NCBI RefSeq assembly: GCF_014648135.1
Contig: NZ_BMQN01000004.1
Location: forward strand, 124,001-188,000
Length of the DNA stretch: 64,000 nt
Direction of reading: 5' to 3'
Source of the DNA: Deinococcus sedimenti
Lineage (GTDB): Bacteria; Deinococcota; Deinococci; Deinococcales; Deinococcaceae
Part shown: positions 1 to 19,510 of the stretch, in pieces
How the letters are laid out: every line of letters starts with the position of its first letter
Position numbering within the stretch: the stretch's first letter is position 1
Notes under the pieces: model-generated
Databases searched by the model: none
Seen by the model: only the letters and a program-made list of their open reading frames with translations
What the model was told of the DNA's origin: nothing
Made by a program: the position numbers and the translations under genes

Positions 1-2210
<2,210 letters not shown>

Positions 2211-2297
2211 CCGCACAGTCTAGAGCCGCGCGCACACACGCAAGAGGGAAGCACGTCACGGTCCGCCGCCCGCGCAGGGTAGACTGAACGGCAGTTC

Positions 2298-3446
2298 ATG
2301 ACGACCCCCGAAACGCCCACCGTGTTTGTCGTGACGACCCAGGAAGCCCGCGCGCAGGCGCTGGCGCCACTGCTGCCGCGCGTGAACGTCATCCACGCCC
2401 CCAGCGCCGAGTTCCTGATGCGCGAGGCGCACGTCACCATCCCCGACGTTGCCCTGCTGTACACCGACACGCCCGGCGTGCCCCTGCACCAGGTGCTGCC
2501 CATGCTGCGCCAGCGCGCCGAACTGGGCGGCACCCACTGGCTCGCGGTGGGCTCCCAGGGGCTGGGCGAGATGCTGGCCGCCGGGGTCGACGCCCTGATC
2601 AGCGACGCCACCCCCCCCGAGGCGCTGGCGCTCCAGGTCCGCGCGCTGCTGGGCCGCGCGCATCAGTTCCGGGACACGCTGGGCCGCGTCGCCACCCTGC
2701 AGCGCCGCATGGACAACTGGGAGCACGAGGAACGCGTCCGCGACCAGCTGGTGCACATGCTGGTCCACGACCTGAAAAACCCCATCGCGGCCGTCATGGG
2801 CCTCCTGGAGATCGTTCAGGAGGACCCCCGCGTTCCCGAGGACAACCGCGAACTCCTGAAAGTCGCCCGGGACGAGACCCAGCACCTGCTGCACCTGACC
2901 GTGAACATGCTCGACGTCCGCAAGATCCAGGCGGGCAAGATGAACCTGCGGCGCGAACTGATGTTCACCCCCATGTTCCGCGAGGTCGTCGAACTCGCCC
3001 GGGGCGACGTCGGCAGCGGCCTGCGCGACCGCCACGTCCGGGTGGACGTCGAACCCGACCTGAGCCCCGCCAGCGTCGACCCGGAAATCCTGCGCCGCGT
3101 CCTGGCCAACCTGATCAGCAACGCCCTGAAACACACCAGCATGGGCGGCGTGATCACCCTGAGCGTCCGGAGCGTCGCGGACGCCGTGCAGGTCATGGTC
3201 AGCGACGACGGCGAGGGCATCCCCGCCGACGACATCCCCAACCTGTTCGCCGCGTTCGAGCAGTCCCGCCTGACCCTGCACGGCCGCTTCGACACCGGCA
3301 TGGGCCTCGCGTTCTGCAAACTGGCGGTCGAGGAACACGGCGGGACCATCTGGGTGGAATCCGAACGGGGCAAGGGCGCCGCGTTCTACTTCACGCTGCC
3401 GCTGGCGCAGGACGCCGACGACGACGACTTCGTCGAACTGGTGTAA
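2298..3446 (+). CDS. Sensor histidine kinase with N-terminal pseudo-receiver domain
   Basis: Soluble histidine kinase of 382 aa with no membrane segment. Residues 1-120 look like a response-regulator receiver fold, but the position of the phospho-aspartate is Tyr55 (PDVALLY), so it should not accept phosphate. Then comes a short coiled linker, the HisKA H-box with His157 ([12 protein letters not shown]), and the HATPase domain with N-box [11 protein letters not shown]1 DDGEGIP and G2 [16 protein letters not shown]. It ends in an acidic tail (DADDDDFVE). No response regulator is adjacent. It lies divergent from the helicase at 2210, with 87 bp between, and a TAGACT sits at 2280-2285. It converges on the DUF4279-type gene. 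The signal and partner are not visible. Confidence 0.85.
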   Translation: MTTPETPTVFVVTTQEARAQALAPLLPRVNVIHAPSAEFLMREAHVTIPDVALLYTDTPGVPLHQVLPMLRQRAELGGTHWLAVGSQGLGEMLAAGVDALISDATPPEALALQVRALLGRAHQFRDTLGRVATLQRRMDNWEHEERVRDQLVHMLVHDLKNPIAAVMGLLEIVQEDPRVPEDNRELLKVARDETQHLLHLTVNMLDVRKIQAGKMNLRRELMFTPMFREVVELARGDVGSGLRDRHVRVDVEPDLSPASVDPEILRRVLANLISNALKHTSMGGVITLSVRSVADAVQVMVSDDGEGIPADDIPNLFAAFEQSRLTLHGRFDTGMGLAFCKLAVEEHGGTIWVESERGKGAAFYFTLPLAQDADDDDFVELV

Positions 3447-3476
3447 GCAGGCTGGTGTAGGCGGGGAGGCGGCCGC

Positions 3477-4133
3477 TCAGGGCACCTCGGCCAGGGCTGG
3501 ACCACCCGCGTACAGGTCGATGTCCAGGCCCGCGCCGAGCGCCACCAGTCGGCTGAGGTCGCCCCGCCCGATCGGCACGCCCCACATCTGTTCCGCGTCA
3601 CCGCAGTACCCGACCGTCACGCTGACGTCGCAGGTATCAGCCAGTGTCCGGATGCGCGGCGCGGCCTCATACGGACTTCGGTTGAAAGGTTTGCAAAAAC
3701 TTTCAACCCGAGCGGAGCGAGCAGGAGGGAAACGGGTTCCGGGCGTGGAGTTGGCAACCCGGTGTGGTTCCGGGTTGTTAACGAAACAGACGGAATCCGT
3801 ATCATGCGTCAGGTCCAGCAGTCGCGTCAGTTTGTCCTCGAACTCGCCGGGGTGGTGACCTTCGGGGCAGAGGGTCCAGCGGGTGAACGTCCGGCGTGAT
3901 GGGCTGAAGCCGGGTCGTGTCCATTCGTCCCCGACACTGGAGGCGTCCGTGGGGTCCAGCCCGGTGGCACGGGTGATGTCTTCGGCGCTGAGGGTCTGGC
4001 TGACGATGGACAATGCCACCCGGGCGCGTGCTGACGCTCGCGCGCCCAGGATGTCCCAGCCGTCCGGTGTGGCGCGCACCATGACCACGAGGAAATAGTC
4101 CTCGCCCTGCGGCCTGAAGTGCACCTGATGCAC
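3477..4133 (-). CDS. DUF4279-type protein, disrupted by repeat elements (possible pseudogene)
   Basis: Encodes 218 aa from GTG 4133. Residues about 35-60 (ALSIVSQTLSAEDITRATGL) look like the start of a DUF4279 domain, a family of unknown function often linked to immunity or SMI1-like loci. A family-A repeat at 3670-3801 is exactly 132 bp and adds 44 residues (about 111-154, Pro/Arg/Asn rich) without breaking the frame, splitting the domain before RIRTLADTCDVSVTVGY. Upstream of GTG 4133 the same frame stays open and protein-like (FFAAHVLESTDGEPRVHGV) until it runs into a family-B repeat at 4210-4334 and a stop at 4254, with no ATG/GTG/TTG. The natural 5' end may therefore have been lost and the annotated start may be false. 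Function unknown. Confidence 0.55.
   Translation of the reverse strand: MHQVHFRPQGEDYFLVVMVRATPDGWDILGARASARARVALSIVSQTLSAEDITRATGLDPTDASSVGDEWTRPGFSPSRRTFTRWTLCPEGHHPGEFEDKLTRLLDLTHDTDSVCFVNNPEPHRVANSTPGTRFPPARSARVESFCKPFNRSPYEAAPRIRTLADTCDVSVTVGYCGDAEQMWGVPIGRGDLSRLVALGAGLDIDLYAGGPALAEVP
3670..3801 (+). repeat. Family-A structured repeat, copy A1 (in-frame inside a gene)
   Basis: 132 bp with ends TACGGA...TCCGTA. It contains a hairpin GGTTGAAAG/CTTTCAACC, a GAGCGGAGCGAGC linker, the sequence TTCCGGGCGTGGAGT, a second hairpin CAACCCGG/CCGGGTTG, and the terminal GAAACAGACGGAATCCGT. It matches copies at 20311-20461 (same orientation) and 62364-62495 (opposite orientation). It resembles Deinococcus SNR-type repeats, an assignment from memory. 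It is translated on the minus strand as part of the DUF4279-type gene. Confidence 0.85.
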
Positions 4134-4209
4134 GTCACCATCCAGCAGGACGCCGTGGACGCGCGGTTCACCGTCAGTGGATTCGAGAACGTGCGCGGCG
4201 AAGAACTGC

Positions 4210-4334
4210 AGCGTTTTCCAGTTTCATTGAAGGGCCAACAGCACGCCCTTCAACTCCACTTCCAATCGCTGATGTCGGCGGGGACTCGCGCTGCTCGTTT
4301 CAGGAAGACTGAGAAACCCCAGTCTCCCTGAAAA
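4210..4334 (-). repeat. Family-B structured repeat, copy B1
   Basis: About 125 bp, inverted relative to the copy at 21030-21150. It has the perfect hairpin TTGAAGGGC/GCCCTTCAA, flanking CAGCG...CGCTG arms with conserved CACTTCCAA, and an outer hairpin TTTCAGG...CCCTGAAA whose sequence differs from the other copy while keeping its pairing. It abuts the 5' end of the DUF4279-type reading frame and lies about 250 bp before the nuo operon. The rest of 4134-4584 contains no convincing gene and presumably holds the nuo promoter, which I could not place with confidence. Confidence 0.7.
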
Positions 4335-4620
4335 CCGCAGTGGGTGGTGGTGGCGCAGGTCGGTGAGCGGAGTTCTGCAAGGGCGGCCTGCTCGGCGGTC
4401 GGGCGGGGTGTGGGCATGTGTGCTGACCATACCCGCGCCTGACGTGGGCGGGGTTGGCTGTGTGTGGCTGCATGTCGTGTGAACCGTGATAAAACAGGGG
4501 CGTACCAACAGTTTGGAAGTGCAGTTCGTTTCAGGACTTCTCTTTTTTTCCAGATCCTAGTGCCGTTTTTCACGAGCAGGTGGTGTGGAGATCGGCGCAG
4601 ACCCAGAAAGGAGACCGACC

Positions 4621-4980
4621 ATCGAATACGCCAACTTCGTCATCATGCTGCTCGTCGCGCTCGGCATCGGCATCGTCGCCGTCCTCGCCAGCGCCCTCCT
4701 CGGCCCCAAGAAGGCCAGCCGCACCAAACTCATGGCCTACGAGAGCGGGAACGACCCCGAACGCGGCGGCGTCGGCACCGGCCAGCGCTTCCCCGTGCAC
4801 TTCTACCTCGTGGCCATGCTGTTCATCATCTTCGACATCGAAACCGCTTTCTTCTACCCCCTGGCCGTCGCCTACCAGAAACTCATCCCCTTCGCCTTCT
4901 TCGAAGCCGTCACCTTCGTGCTGCTGCTGCTCGTCGGGTACGTCTACATCCTCAAGAAGAAGGTCTTGGAATGGGCCTGA
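4621..4980 (+). CDS. nuoA: NADH-quinone oxidoreductase subunit A
   Basis: Small membrane subunit of the complex I proton pump, 119 aa from this start. Three hydrophobic segments are visible (FVIMLLVALGIGIVAVLASA, the segment around LVAMLFIIFDIETAFFYPLA, and FEAVTFVLLLLVGYVYIL), with the conserved YESG loop and the FDIE motif. Start choice is unusual. A strong Shine-Dalgarno AAAGGAG at 4607-4613 stands 7 nt before ATC at 4621, giving an N-terminus EYANFV of normal family length. The only conventional start is GTG 4585, which adds 12 hydrophilic residues (EIGADPERRPT) and has only a weak SD. First gene of the 14-gene nuo operon. ATC initiation or a sequencing difference from ATG are both possible. 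Confidence 0.85.
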   Translation: MEYANFVIMLLVALGIGIVAVLASALLGPKKASRTKLMAYESGNDPERGGVGTGQRFPVHFYLVAMLFIIFDIETAFFYPLAVAYQKLIPFAFFEAVTFVLLLLVGYVYILKKKVLEWA

Positions 4981-4983
4981 GAG

Positions 4984-5057
4984 CTGTTGATAGGAGAAAG
5001 TTGACAGTTGATGGAGAGACGCACGTTTTCTATCAACCATCGACCATCAACCATCTC
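4984..5057 (+). repeat. Heptad-repeat hairpin element H1 between nuoA and nuoB
   Basis: Degenerate 7-nt units: GTTGATA GGAGAAA GTTGACA GTTGATG on the left, then CTATCAA CCATCGA CCATCAA CCATCTC on the right. The arms are inverted (GTTGATGG at 5007-5014 against CCATCAAC at 5044-5051), so the transcript can fold between the two cistrons. The nuoB Shine-Dalgarno follows directly. Similar elements occur at 13585, 44346 and 55040. Confidence 0.75.
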
Positions 5058-5077
5058 CACGCACCGGAGGTGCGCCC

Positions 5078-5614
5078 ATGCCGCTAAAAGAACTGTTCGA
5101 GAAGGACTGGCAGGAGCTGGAGTCCGAGGGGATCCTGTTTTCCAGCCTGGAGAAGCTGGTCGCGTGGGGGCGGAGTAACAGTCTGTGGCCCGCGACGTTC
5201 GGGCTGGCGTGCTGCGCGATCGAGATGATGAGCAGCACGGATGGCCGCAACGACCTGGCGCGGTTCGGCAGTGAGGTGTTCCGCGCGTCTCCGCGGCAGG
5301 CGGACGTGATGATCGTCGCGGGGCGCCTGAGCAAGAAGATGGCGCCGGTCATGCGGCGCGTGTACGACCAGATGCCCGACCCGAAGTGGGTGATCAGCAT
5401 GGGGGCCTGCGCGAGCAGTGGCGGGATGTTCAACAACTACGCGATCGTGCAGAACGTGGACAGCGTGGTCCCGGTGGATATCTTCGTGCCCGGCTGCCCC
5501 CCGCGCCCGGAGGCGCTGATCTACGCCGTGATGCAGCTCCAGAAGAAGGTGCGCGGCGAGGCGTTCGACGGGCTGGGGCAGCAGCTGCCGATGGTGGACG
5601 CATGGACCCGCTGA
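5078..5614 (+). CDS. nuoB: NADH-quinone oxidoreductase subunit B
   Basis: Peripheral-arm subunit (178 aa) carrying the terminal [4Fe-4S] cluster N2 that passes electrons to quinone. The ligand cysteines are visible: the tandem pair in [10 protein letters not shown], one in [10 protein letters not shown] and one in [12 protein letters not shown]. The length is normal for the family. ATG 5078 has a good GGAGG at 5066-5070. It overlaps the nuoC start by 13 nt, suggesting coupled translation. The preceding gap of nearly 100 nt holds the heptad hairpin, the first break in an otherwise tight operon. Confidence 0.97.
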   Translation: MPLKELFEKDWQELESEGILFSSLEKLVAWGRSNSLWPATFGLACCAIEMMSSTDGRNDLARFGSEVFRASPRQADVMIVAGRLSKKMAPVMRRVYDQMPDPKWVISMGACASSGGMFNNYAIVQNVDSVVPVDIFVPGCPPRPEALIYAVMQLQKKVRGEAFDGLGQQLPMVDAWTR

Positions 5615-6311
5615 AACCAGGGGACGCGAAACCCATGGGCCGTGAGGGGGTGGCGCAGTCCAGCACCAGCGTCGCGCCGGTCGTCACGCCCGCCGCCGCA
5701 CCTGCACCTGCTCCGGCCGCGCCCAGCCGCGACGTCACCCCACTGATCGCCGAGCTGGGCCTGACCGAGGACCACGCCGCCGAACCCACCGCCCTGGTCA
5801 CGCCCGGCGACCTGCTGCGCGCCGCGCAGGCCCTCAAGGACCACGGGTTCATGCTCATGGACACCGTCGGCATCGACTACAGCACGTACACCGAAGCGCG
5901 ACCGAAACGCTTCGCGGTGCTGCACAACATCTACCACCCGCGCGACCACCGCAGGGTGTTCCTGCGCGTGTGGCTGGACGACGGCGAGGTCCTGCCCAGC
6001 CTGTACCCCATCTGGCGCGCCGCGAACTACCTGGAACGCGAGGTGTACGACCTGATGGGCGTCACCTTCACCGGGCATCCCGACCTGCGCAAGGTCCTCA
6101 CGCCCGACGACCTCGAAGGGCACCCGCTGCGCAAGGACTTCCCGCTGGGCGAGACGCCCACCCTGTTCCGCGACGGCCGCCACCTCGACCCGGCCGCGTT
6201 CCGCGCGGGCCTCACCGGACGTGACGCGGGCCTCACCGGGTACCGCGGCGAACTCCGCCGGGGACGCGGCGAGGACCGCCTGCCGCCCGTCATGCCGGAA
6301 GGAGGGCCCAA

Positions 6312-6315
<4 letters not shown>
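5602..6315 (+). CDS. nuoC: NADH-quinone oxidoreductase subunit C
   Basis: Peripheral-arm scaffold subunit of complex I, 237 aa. The C-terminal two thirds are the 30-kDa family: [20 protein letters not shown], then ERETYDLMG-like [20 protein letters not shown], then [10 protein letters not shown]. The first ~50 residues are an Ala/Pro-rich extension ([13 protein letters not shown]) not expected in the family core. ATG 5602 lies inside nuoB; ATG 5635 is an alternative 11 codons later. It overlaps the nuoD start by GTGA. C and D are separate genes, as in Thermus, not fused as in E. coli. Confidence 0.95.
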
Positions 6316-7640
<1,325 letters not shown>

Positions 7641-7682
7641 GCGCGGCGCCCGACGTCCTCTCAATCAAGGAGTGCAGCCAAT

Positions 7683-9646
<1,964 letters not shown>

Positions 9647-9683
9647 GGCGGGTGCCGGGCCGGACCCGCCGTGAGGTGCGGAA

Positions 9684-13012
<3,329 letters not shown>

Positions 13013-13045
13013 TGCCCGCCACCCACCCCACCAAAGGAGCCAACC

Positions 13046-13582
13046 ATGGGCGTTCTTGAGATTGCCAAGGGCATGGGCGTCACGCTGGGGAAACTGTTCC
13101 AGAAACCCGTGACCGTCAGTTACCCCGAACAGCGCGCCACGCTGCAACCCCGTTTCCGTGGGCGGCACGTCCTGACCCGCCACCCCGGCACCGGACTGGA
13201 GAAGTGCATCGGCTGCAGCCTGTGCGCCGCCGCGTGCCCCGCCTACGCCATCTACGTGGAAGCCGCCGAGAACGACCCGGCCGCGCCCGTGTCGCCCGGC
13301 GAGCGCTACGCGAAGGTGTACGAGATCAACATGCTGCGCTGCATCTTCTGCGGCATGTGCGAAGAAGCGTGCCCCACCGGCGCGGTCGTCATGGGCAACG
13401 AGTTCGAGATGGCCGACTACCGCTACCGCGACTTCGTGTACGCCAAGGAAGACATGCTCGTCGGCGTGACCGGCAGCGTCCCGCAGCGCCGCGAGGCTGA
13501 ACGCAAGGGCAAACCCGTCCGCCTGGGCTTCCAGCTCGAAGGGCAGCCCCGCGCGGAACTGGAAGGAGTGAAGTACCCGTGA
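13046..13582 (+). CDS. nuoI: NADH-quinone oxidoreductase subunit I
   Basis: TYKY-type ferredoxin subunit, 178 aa, with [4Fe-4S] clusters N6a and N6b. The two motifs are [12 protein letters not shown] and [12 protein letters not shown], separated by an ~40-residue insert containing the usual [13 protein letters not shown]. An N-terminal amphipathic helix and a C-terminal Arg/Lys-rich tail are seen. It passes electrons from NuoG to NuoB. The gene is followed by the heptad element H2 and not directly by nuoJ. Confidence 0.97.
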   Translation: MGVLEIAKGMGVTLGKLFQKPVTVSYPEQRATLQPRFRGRHVLTRHPGTGLEKCIGCSLCAAACPAYAIYVEAAENDPAAPVSPGERYAKVYEINMLRCIFCGMCEEACPTGAVVMGNEFEMADYRYRDFVYAKEDMLVGVTGSVPQRREAERKGKPVRLGFQLEGQPRAELEGVKYP

Positions 13583-13584
13583 GA

Positions 13585-13683
13585 GTCGATGGTCGATGGT
13601 TGAAAGTTGATGGTTGTCCTGCGCCCCGCGCCCCGCGCCCGGTGTGCCTCCCACTGCCCACTTCCCACATCCCACACCCCGTG
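13585..13683 (+). repeat. Heptad-repeat element H2 between nuoI and nuoJ
   Basis: Two different heptad arrays: GTCGATG GTCGATG GTTGAAA GTTGATG GTT at 13587-13617, and CCCACTG CCCACTT CCCACAT CCCACAC at about 13651-13678, separated by a C/G-rich run with three CGCGCCC-like units. Unlike H1, the two arrays do not pair with each other. The nuoJ ribosome-binding site follows immediately. Confidence 0.7.
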
Positions 13684-13697
13684 GCCGGAGGCCGCCC

Positions 13698-14318
13698 ATG
13701 ATGCTCGCGTTCATCCTGCTGGGCGCGCTGGCGATCGTGGGGGGCGTGATCACGATCGCGGCGCGGAACGCGGTGCATGCGGCGCTGGGGCTGGTGGGCA
13801 CGCTTCTGTGCGTGGCGGGCCTGTTCGCCACGTTGAACGCGTCGTTCCTGGCGGCGACGCAGGTGATCGTGTACGCGGGCGCGGTGATGGTGCTGTTCCT
13901 GTTCGTGATCATGCTCCTGAACGCGAACCAGCCGGTCACGTCGCGTGACCCGGTGCCGTACGTGCGGGAACTCGCCGGGATCGGCGGGACGCTGCTGGCC
14001 GGGGCGTTCGTGGTGCTGGCCTTCACGTACAAGGACCCGCGTCCGCTGGCCGAGGGCGCCGAGGCGCTGCGGGGCGGGTCCGCGCTGGTGATGGGGGAGA
14101 CCCTCCTGACCCGCTTCCTGCTGCCGTTCGAGGCGGTGAGCATCCTGCTGCTCGTGGCGATCGTGGGCGCGGTGGCGCTCGTGCAGCGCCCGGCCGCGCA
14201 GCCGGACGGCGTGCCGGACGAACTGGAGGAACCGGTGGGGGCCGCGCGTGAGGAGCGGGTCGCCGCGCCGCGCGGGGCCGCCCCGGCCCTCATGAACGAA
14301 GGGGAGGTGCGTGCCTGA
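13698..14318 (+). CDS. nuoJ: NADH-quinone oxidoreductase subunit J
   Basis: Antiporter-adjacent membrane subunit, 206 aa, with five hydrophobic segments (for example [20 protein letters not shown] and [20 protein letters not shown], which holds the conserved [11 protein letters not shown]). ATG 13698 follows GGAGG at 13687-13691. A longer open frame back to 13614 runs through the heptad element and is not credible as protein. A hydrophilic C-terminal tail of ~40 residues ends in an overlap with nuoK (TGATG). Confidence 0.95.
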   Translation: MMLAFILLGALAIVGGVITIAARNAVHAALGLVGTLLCVAGLFATLNASFLAATQVIVYAGAVMVLFLFVIMLLNANQPVTSRDPVPYVRELAGIGGTLLAGAFVVLAFTYKDPRPLAEGAEALRGGSALVMGETLLTRFLLPFEAVSILLLVAIVGAVALVQRPAAQPDGVPDELEEPVGAAREERVAAPRGAAPALMNEGEVRA

Positions 14319-14620
14319 TGGTGCCCACCACCTTCTACCTGGGCCTGTCCGGGATTCTGTTCGCGCTGGGCATGATCGGCGTGCTGACGCGCCGCACGGC
14401 GATCATGGTGTTCCTGTCGGTGGAACTGATGCTGAACGCCGCGAACCTCGCGCTGGTGGCGTTCGCGCGGTCCTGGGGCGACCCGACCGGGCAGACGGCC
14501 GTGTTCATCGTAATGACGCTGGCCGCCGCCGAGGTGGCGATCGGGCTGGCGATCATCGTCGCGATCTTCCGTAAACGCGAGACCACGAACGTGGACGACC
14601 TCGCGGCATTGAAAGGCTGA
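14318..14620 (+). CDS. nuoK: NADH-quinone oxidoreductase subunit K
   Basis: Small MrpC-like membrane subunit, 100 aa, three transmembrane helices. The conserved glutamates appear in [18 protein letters not shown] and in [18 protein letters not shown]. These acidic residues are part of the proton path. The length matches the family exactly. ATG 14318 overlaps the nuoJ stop by one base. Confidence 0.97.
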   Translation: MVPTTFYLGLSGILFALGMIGVLTRRTAIMVFLSVELMLNAANLALVAFARSWGDPTGQTAVFIVMTLAAAEVAIGLAIIVAIFRKRETTNVDDLAALKG

Positions 14621-14630
14621 GTGGCAACCT

Positions 14631-16552
<1,922 letters not shown>

Positions 16553-16556
<4 letters not shown>

Positions 16557-17998
16557 ACTCCTTCACCGACTGGCTTCCCACCCTCATGATCTTCCTGCCC
16601 CTCCTGGGTAGCCTGCTGCTGCTCGTCACGCCGAAAACCTTCCGGGACGAGGTCGCGGGCTTCATCGCCGCCCTGACGCTCGGCGCGGGCCTCGCCATCT
16701 GGCGCGGCGGCGGCTCGGACCTGTTCCGCTGGGACTGGATTCCCCCGCTGGGCATCACGTACTCCGTGCAGCTGGGCGGCGTGAGCCTCGCGCTGGCGCT
16801 CGTCACGGCGCTGATGTCGTTCATCGCGATCCTGTACGCCGCGCGCCGCATCCCCAACCCCGGCCCGATGCTGTCGCTGATCCTCGCCATGGAGACGGGC
16901 CTGATCGGCATCTTCGCCGCGCAGGATCTGATGCTGTTCTACGTGTTCTTCGAGGACGCCCTGATTCCCGCGCTCCTGATGCTCGCCATGTACGGCAAGA
17001 GCGGACGCATGGCCGCCCTGGTGAAATTCGCCGCGTACACGCTGTTCGGCAGCCTGCTGATGCTCGTCAGCATCATCGGCGTGCGCTACCTGGGCGGCAG
17101 CCCCAGCTTCGCCATGACCGACCTGAAACAGAACCTCGTGCAGGGCAGCGCGCAGACGTGGCTGTACCTGGGCTTCCTGGCCGCCATGGCCGTCAAGCTG
17201 CCGCTGTGGCCGCTGCACGCGTGGCTGCCGGACTTCCACGAGCAGAACCACGACAGCGGCGTGCCCGACGTCATGGGCACCCTGTACAAGGTCGGCGGGT
17301 ACGGCATCTTCACCTTCGCCATCCCGCTGTTCCCGGACGCCAGCCTGGAACTGCGCCCCATCCTGATGGGCCTCGCCGCGTTCACGGCGCTGTACGCCGC
17401 GTGGATCGCGTTCCGGCAGACCGACTGGAAACGCCTGCTCGCCTACGCGGGCCTCAGCCACATGGGCTTCGTCGCGCTGGGCGTGTTCTCCCTGAACGAG
17501 ACGGCCGTGATCGGCGCGATGTACCTCCTGGCCTTCCAGAACCTCTACACCGGCGCGCTGTTCCTCTCGGTGGGCATGCTGCAGGAACGCATCGGCAGCC
17601 TGGACACCCGCGTGGGCGGCGTCATGACCCAGGCGGGCGCCCTGAGCGGCCTGACCATGGCCCTGTGGTTCGCCAGCATCGCCGTGCCGGGTCTGGCGGG
17701 CTTCATCGGCGAGTTCAGCATCCTGCTCGGCGCGTACCAGGTCTCCCCGTGGCTGACGTTCATTGCGGGCATCACGACCATCGCCGCCGCCGCGTACGCC
17801 CTGACCGCCTTCCAGCACACCTTCTGGCAGGCGCGGCCCGCCGGGTCCGTCACCGTGCGTGACCTCGTGCACACCGAGTGGCTGATCCTGGGCATCCCGC
17901 TGGGGCTGCTGGTTCTCTTCGGCGTGTACTCCACCCCCGCCCTGAACCTCATGCAGCCCGCCGTGCGCGCCGTCCTGAGCGCCCTGGGAGGCAACTGA
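16553..17998 (+). CDS. nuoM: NADH-quinone oxidoreductase subunit M
   Basis: Second antiporter-like subunit, 481 aa from ATG 16553, which overlaps the nuoL stop (ATGA). The functional glutamate lies in LFYVFFEDALIPALLMLA, and AVKLPLWPLHAWLPDFHEQ with SHMGFVALGVFSLNE follow in the usual order. A longer frame reading from 16454 lies inside nuoL and is rejected. The stop is followed after one base by the nuoN start. Confidence 0.96.
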
Positions 17999-17999
17999 C

Positions 18000-19448
18000 A
18001 TGCTGCAAGTCCCCGAAGCGTCCCTCACGCCCCTGCTGCCCATCCTGCTCGTCCTCGCAGGCGCGATCAGCAGCACACTGCTGGGCTTCTGGCTCAGCCG
18101 CCGCACCCTGACCCTCATCAACATCGGCACCGTGGTCGCGTCGGCGGTCAGCCTCGGCTGGCTGTGGAACCGCGACCTGTCCTCCTTCGGCGGCGGACTG
18201 CGCGCCGACCACGCCGCGCTGCTGCTGGGCTTCGTGATCCTCGCCGGGACCCTCATGACGCTGCTCGTCACGCTGGACACCGCGTGGCGCGCCCGCGTGT
18301 CCTTCCCCGAATTCGACGCGATGCTCATGTACGCCGTCACCGGCTGCCTGCTGATCGCCTTCAGTGGCGACCTGATCGTCATGCTGATCGGCCTGGAGAT
18401 CATGAGCCTCAGCTCCTACGTCCTGGCCACGTTGCAGGGCTCGCGCCGCGCGGAGGAAAGCGGGCTGAAGTACTTCCTGCTGGGCGCCGCCGGGAGCGCC
18501 GTGCTGATCTACGGCCTGGCGTTCGTGTACGGCGCGACCGGCAGCCTGAACTACGCCGCCATCGCCGAGAAGACCAGCACCCTGAACCCCGACAACGTCG
18601 GCATCCTGGTCGGCGGGGCGCTGCTGATGCTCTGCGGGTTCGGCTTCAAGGTCGCGCTGGCACCCTTCCACCAGTGGACGCCCGACGTGTACGGCGGCGC
18701 GCCCACCAGCGTCAGCCTGTTCCTGAGCACCGTCGTGAAGGTCGCCGCGTTCGCCGGGATGCTCCGCGTGTTCTCCGGCGCGCTGGAGAACGTCCCCGGC
18801 TGGCACTCCGTCCTGGCGGTCCTGATCGCCGCGACGCTGATCATCGGGAACCTCGCCGCACTGCGCCAGACGAACTTCAAACGCATGCTGGCGTACTCGG
18901 CGGTCGCGCACACGGGCTTCCTGGGCATGGCCCTGCTCGGCACGCCCGCCGCGGGCGGCGCGGCCCTCGGGTACTACCTGCTCGTGTACACCCTTATGAC
19001 CGCCGCCGCGCTCGCCATCGTCGCCGCCCTCCAGCGCAGCGAGGAGGGCTTCAGCATCACCGACATGCGCGGCCTGTACTACCGCCACCCCGGCTACGCC
19101 GTCGCGCTGGCCGTGTGCCTCGCCTCGCTGGCGGGCCTGCCGCCCTTCGCGGGCTTCTTCGGGAAGTACCTGGTGTTCCAGGCGGCCTTCCAGAACGGGT
19201 ACGCGTGGATCAGCATCCTCGCCGCGCTCACCAGCGTCGCCGCGCTGGTGTACTACCTGCGCCCCGCCATGCTGATGTTCATGCCCGACCGCACCCCCGC
19301 GCGTGAGTACGGCCTCGGCCAGCGGCCCCCCACCACCCTGGCCGTCGCGCTGGGCGTGGCGGGCGTCACGGTGCTGGGCCTGCTCCCGAACCTCTGGTAC
19401 GCGTTCGTGGCGCACCCCGACATCTGGGCGATGCTCGCCGGACGCTGA
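18000..19448 (+). CDS. nuoN: NADH-quinone oxidoreductase subunit N
   Basis: Third antiporter-like subunit, 482 aa, about 14 helices. Typical motifs are LIGLEIMSLSSYVLATLQGS (helix 5 glutamate), FGFKVALAPFHQWTPDVYGG, and RMLAYSAVAHTGFLGMALLG. It is the last gene of the operon and is followed directly by a strong terminator hairpin at 19465. Confidence 0.96.
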   Translation: MLQVPEASLTPLLPILLVLAGAISSTLLGFWLSRRTLTLINIGTVVASAVSLGWLWNRDLSSFGGGLRADHAALLLGFVILAGTLMTLLVTLDTAWRARVSFPEFDAMLMYAVTGCLLIAFSGDLIVMLIGLEIMSLSSYVLATLQGSRRAEESGLKYFLLGAAGSAVLIYGLAFVYGATGSLNYAAIAEKTSTLNPDNVGILVGGALLMLCGFGFKVALAPFHQWTPDVYGGAPTSVSLFLSTVVKVAAFAGMLRVFSGALENVPGWHSVLAVLIAATLIIGNLAALRQTNFKRMLAYSAVAHTGFLGMALLGTPAAGGAALGYYLLVYTLMTAAALAIVAALQRSEEGFSITDMRGLYYRHPGYAVALAVCLASLAGLPPFAGFFGKYLVFQAAFQNGYAWISILAALTSVAALVYYLRPAMLMFMPDRTPAREYGLGQRPPTTLAVALGVAGVTVLGLLPNLWYAFVAHPDIWAMLAGR

Positions 19449-19464
19449 CCGGAAGCACCAGACG

Positions 19465-19500
19465 AGGAGGCCCGACCGGGATCAGGTCGGGCCTCCTTCT
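19465..19500. terminator. Bidirectional terminator after nuoN
   Basis: Perfect 13-bp stem AGGAGGCCCGACC/GGTCGGGCCTCCT with a 7-nt loop, followed by CTTCT. It lies between the convergent nuoN and the cysteine hydrolase gene and can serve both. Confidence 0.85.
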
Positions 19501-19510
19501 GTGGCCCCCG

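Noticed and set aside
3669..3802. Considered as an IS element remnant with TA target duplication
   Set aside because: No transposase fragment and no clear target duplication; the folded repeat family explains it better.
4119..4331. 70-codon plus-strand frame
   Set aside because: Lies on repeat B1 and antisense to the DUF4279-type gene.
13014..13058. 15-codon frame starting in the nuoH stop (TGATG)
   Set aside because: No ribosome-binding site of its own, no conserved feature, and it overlaps the nuoI start; chance.
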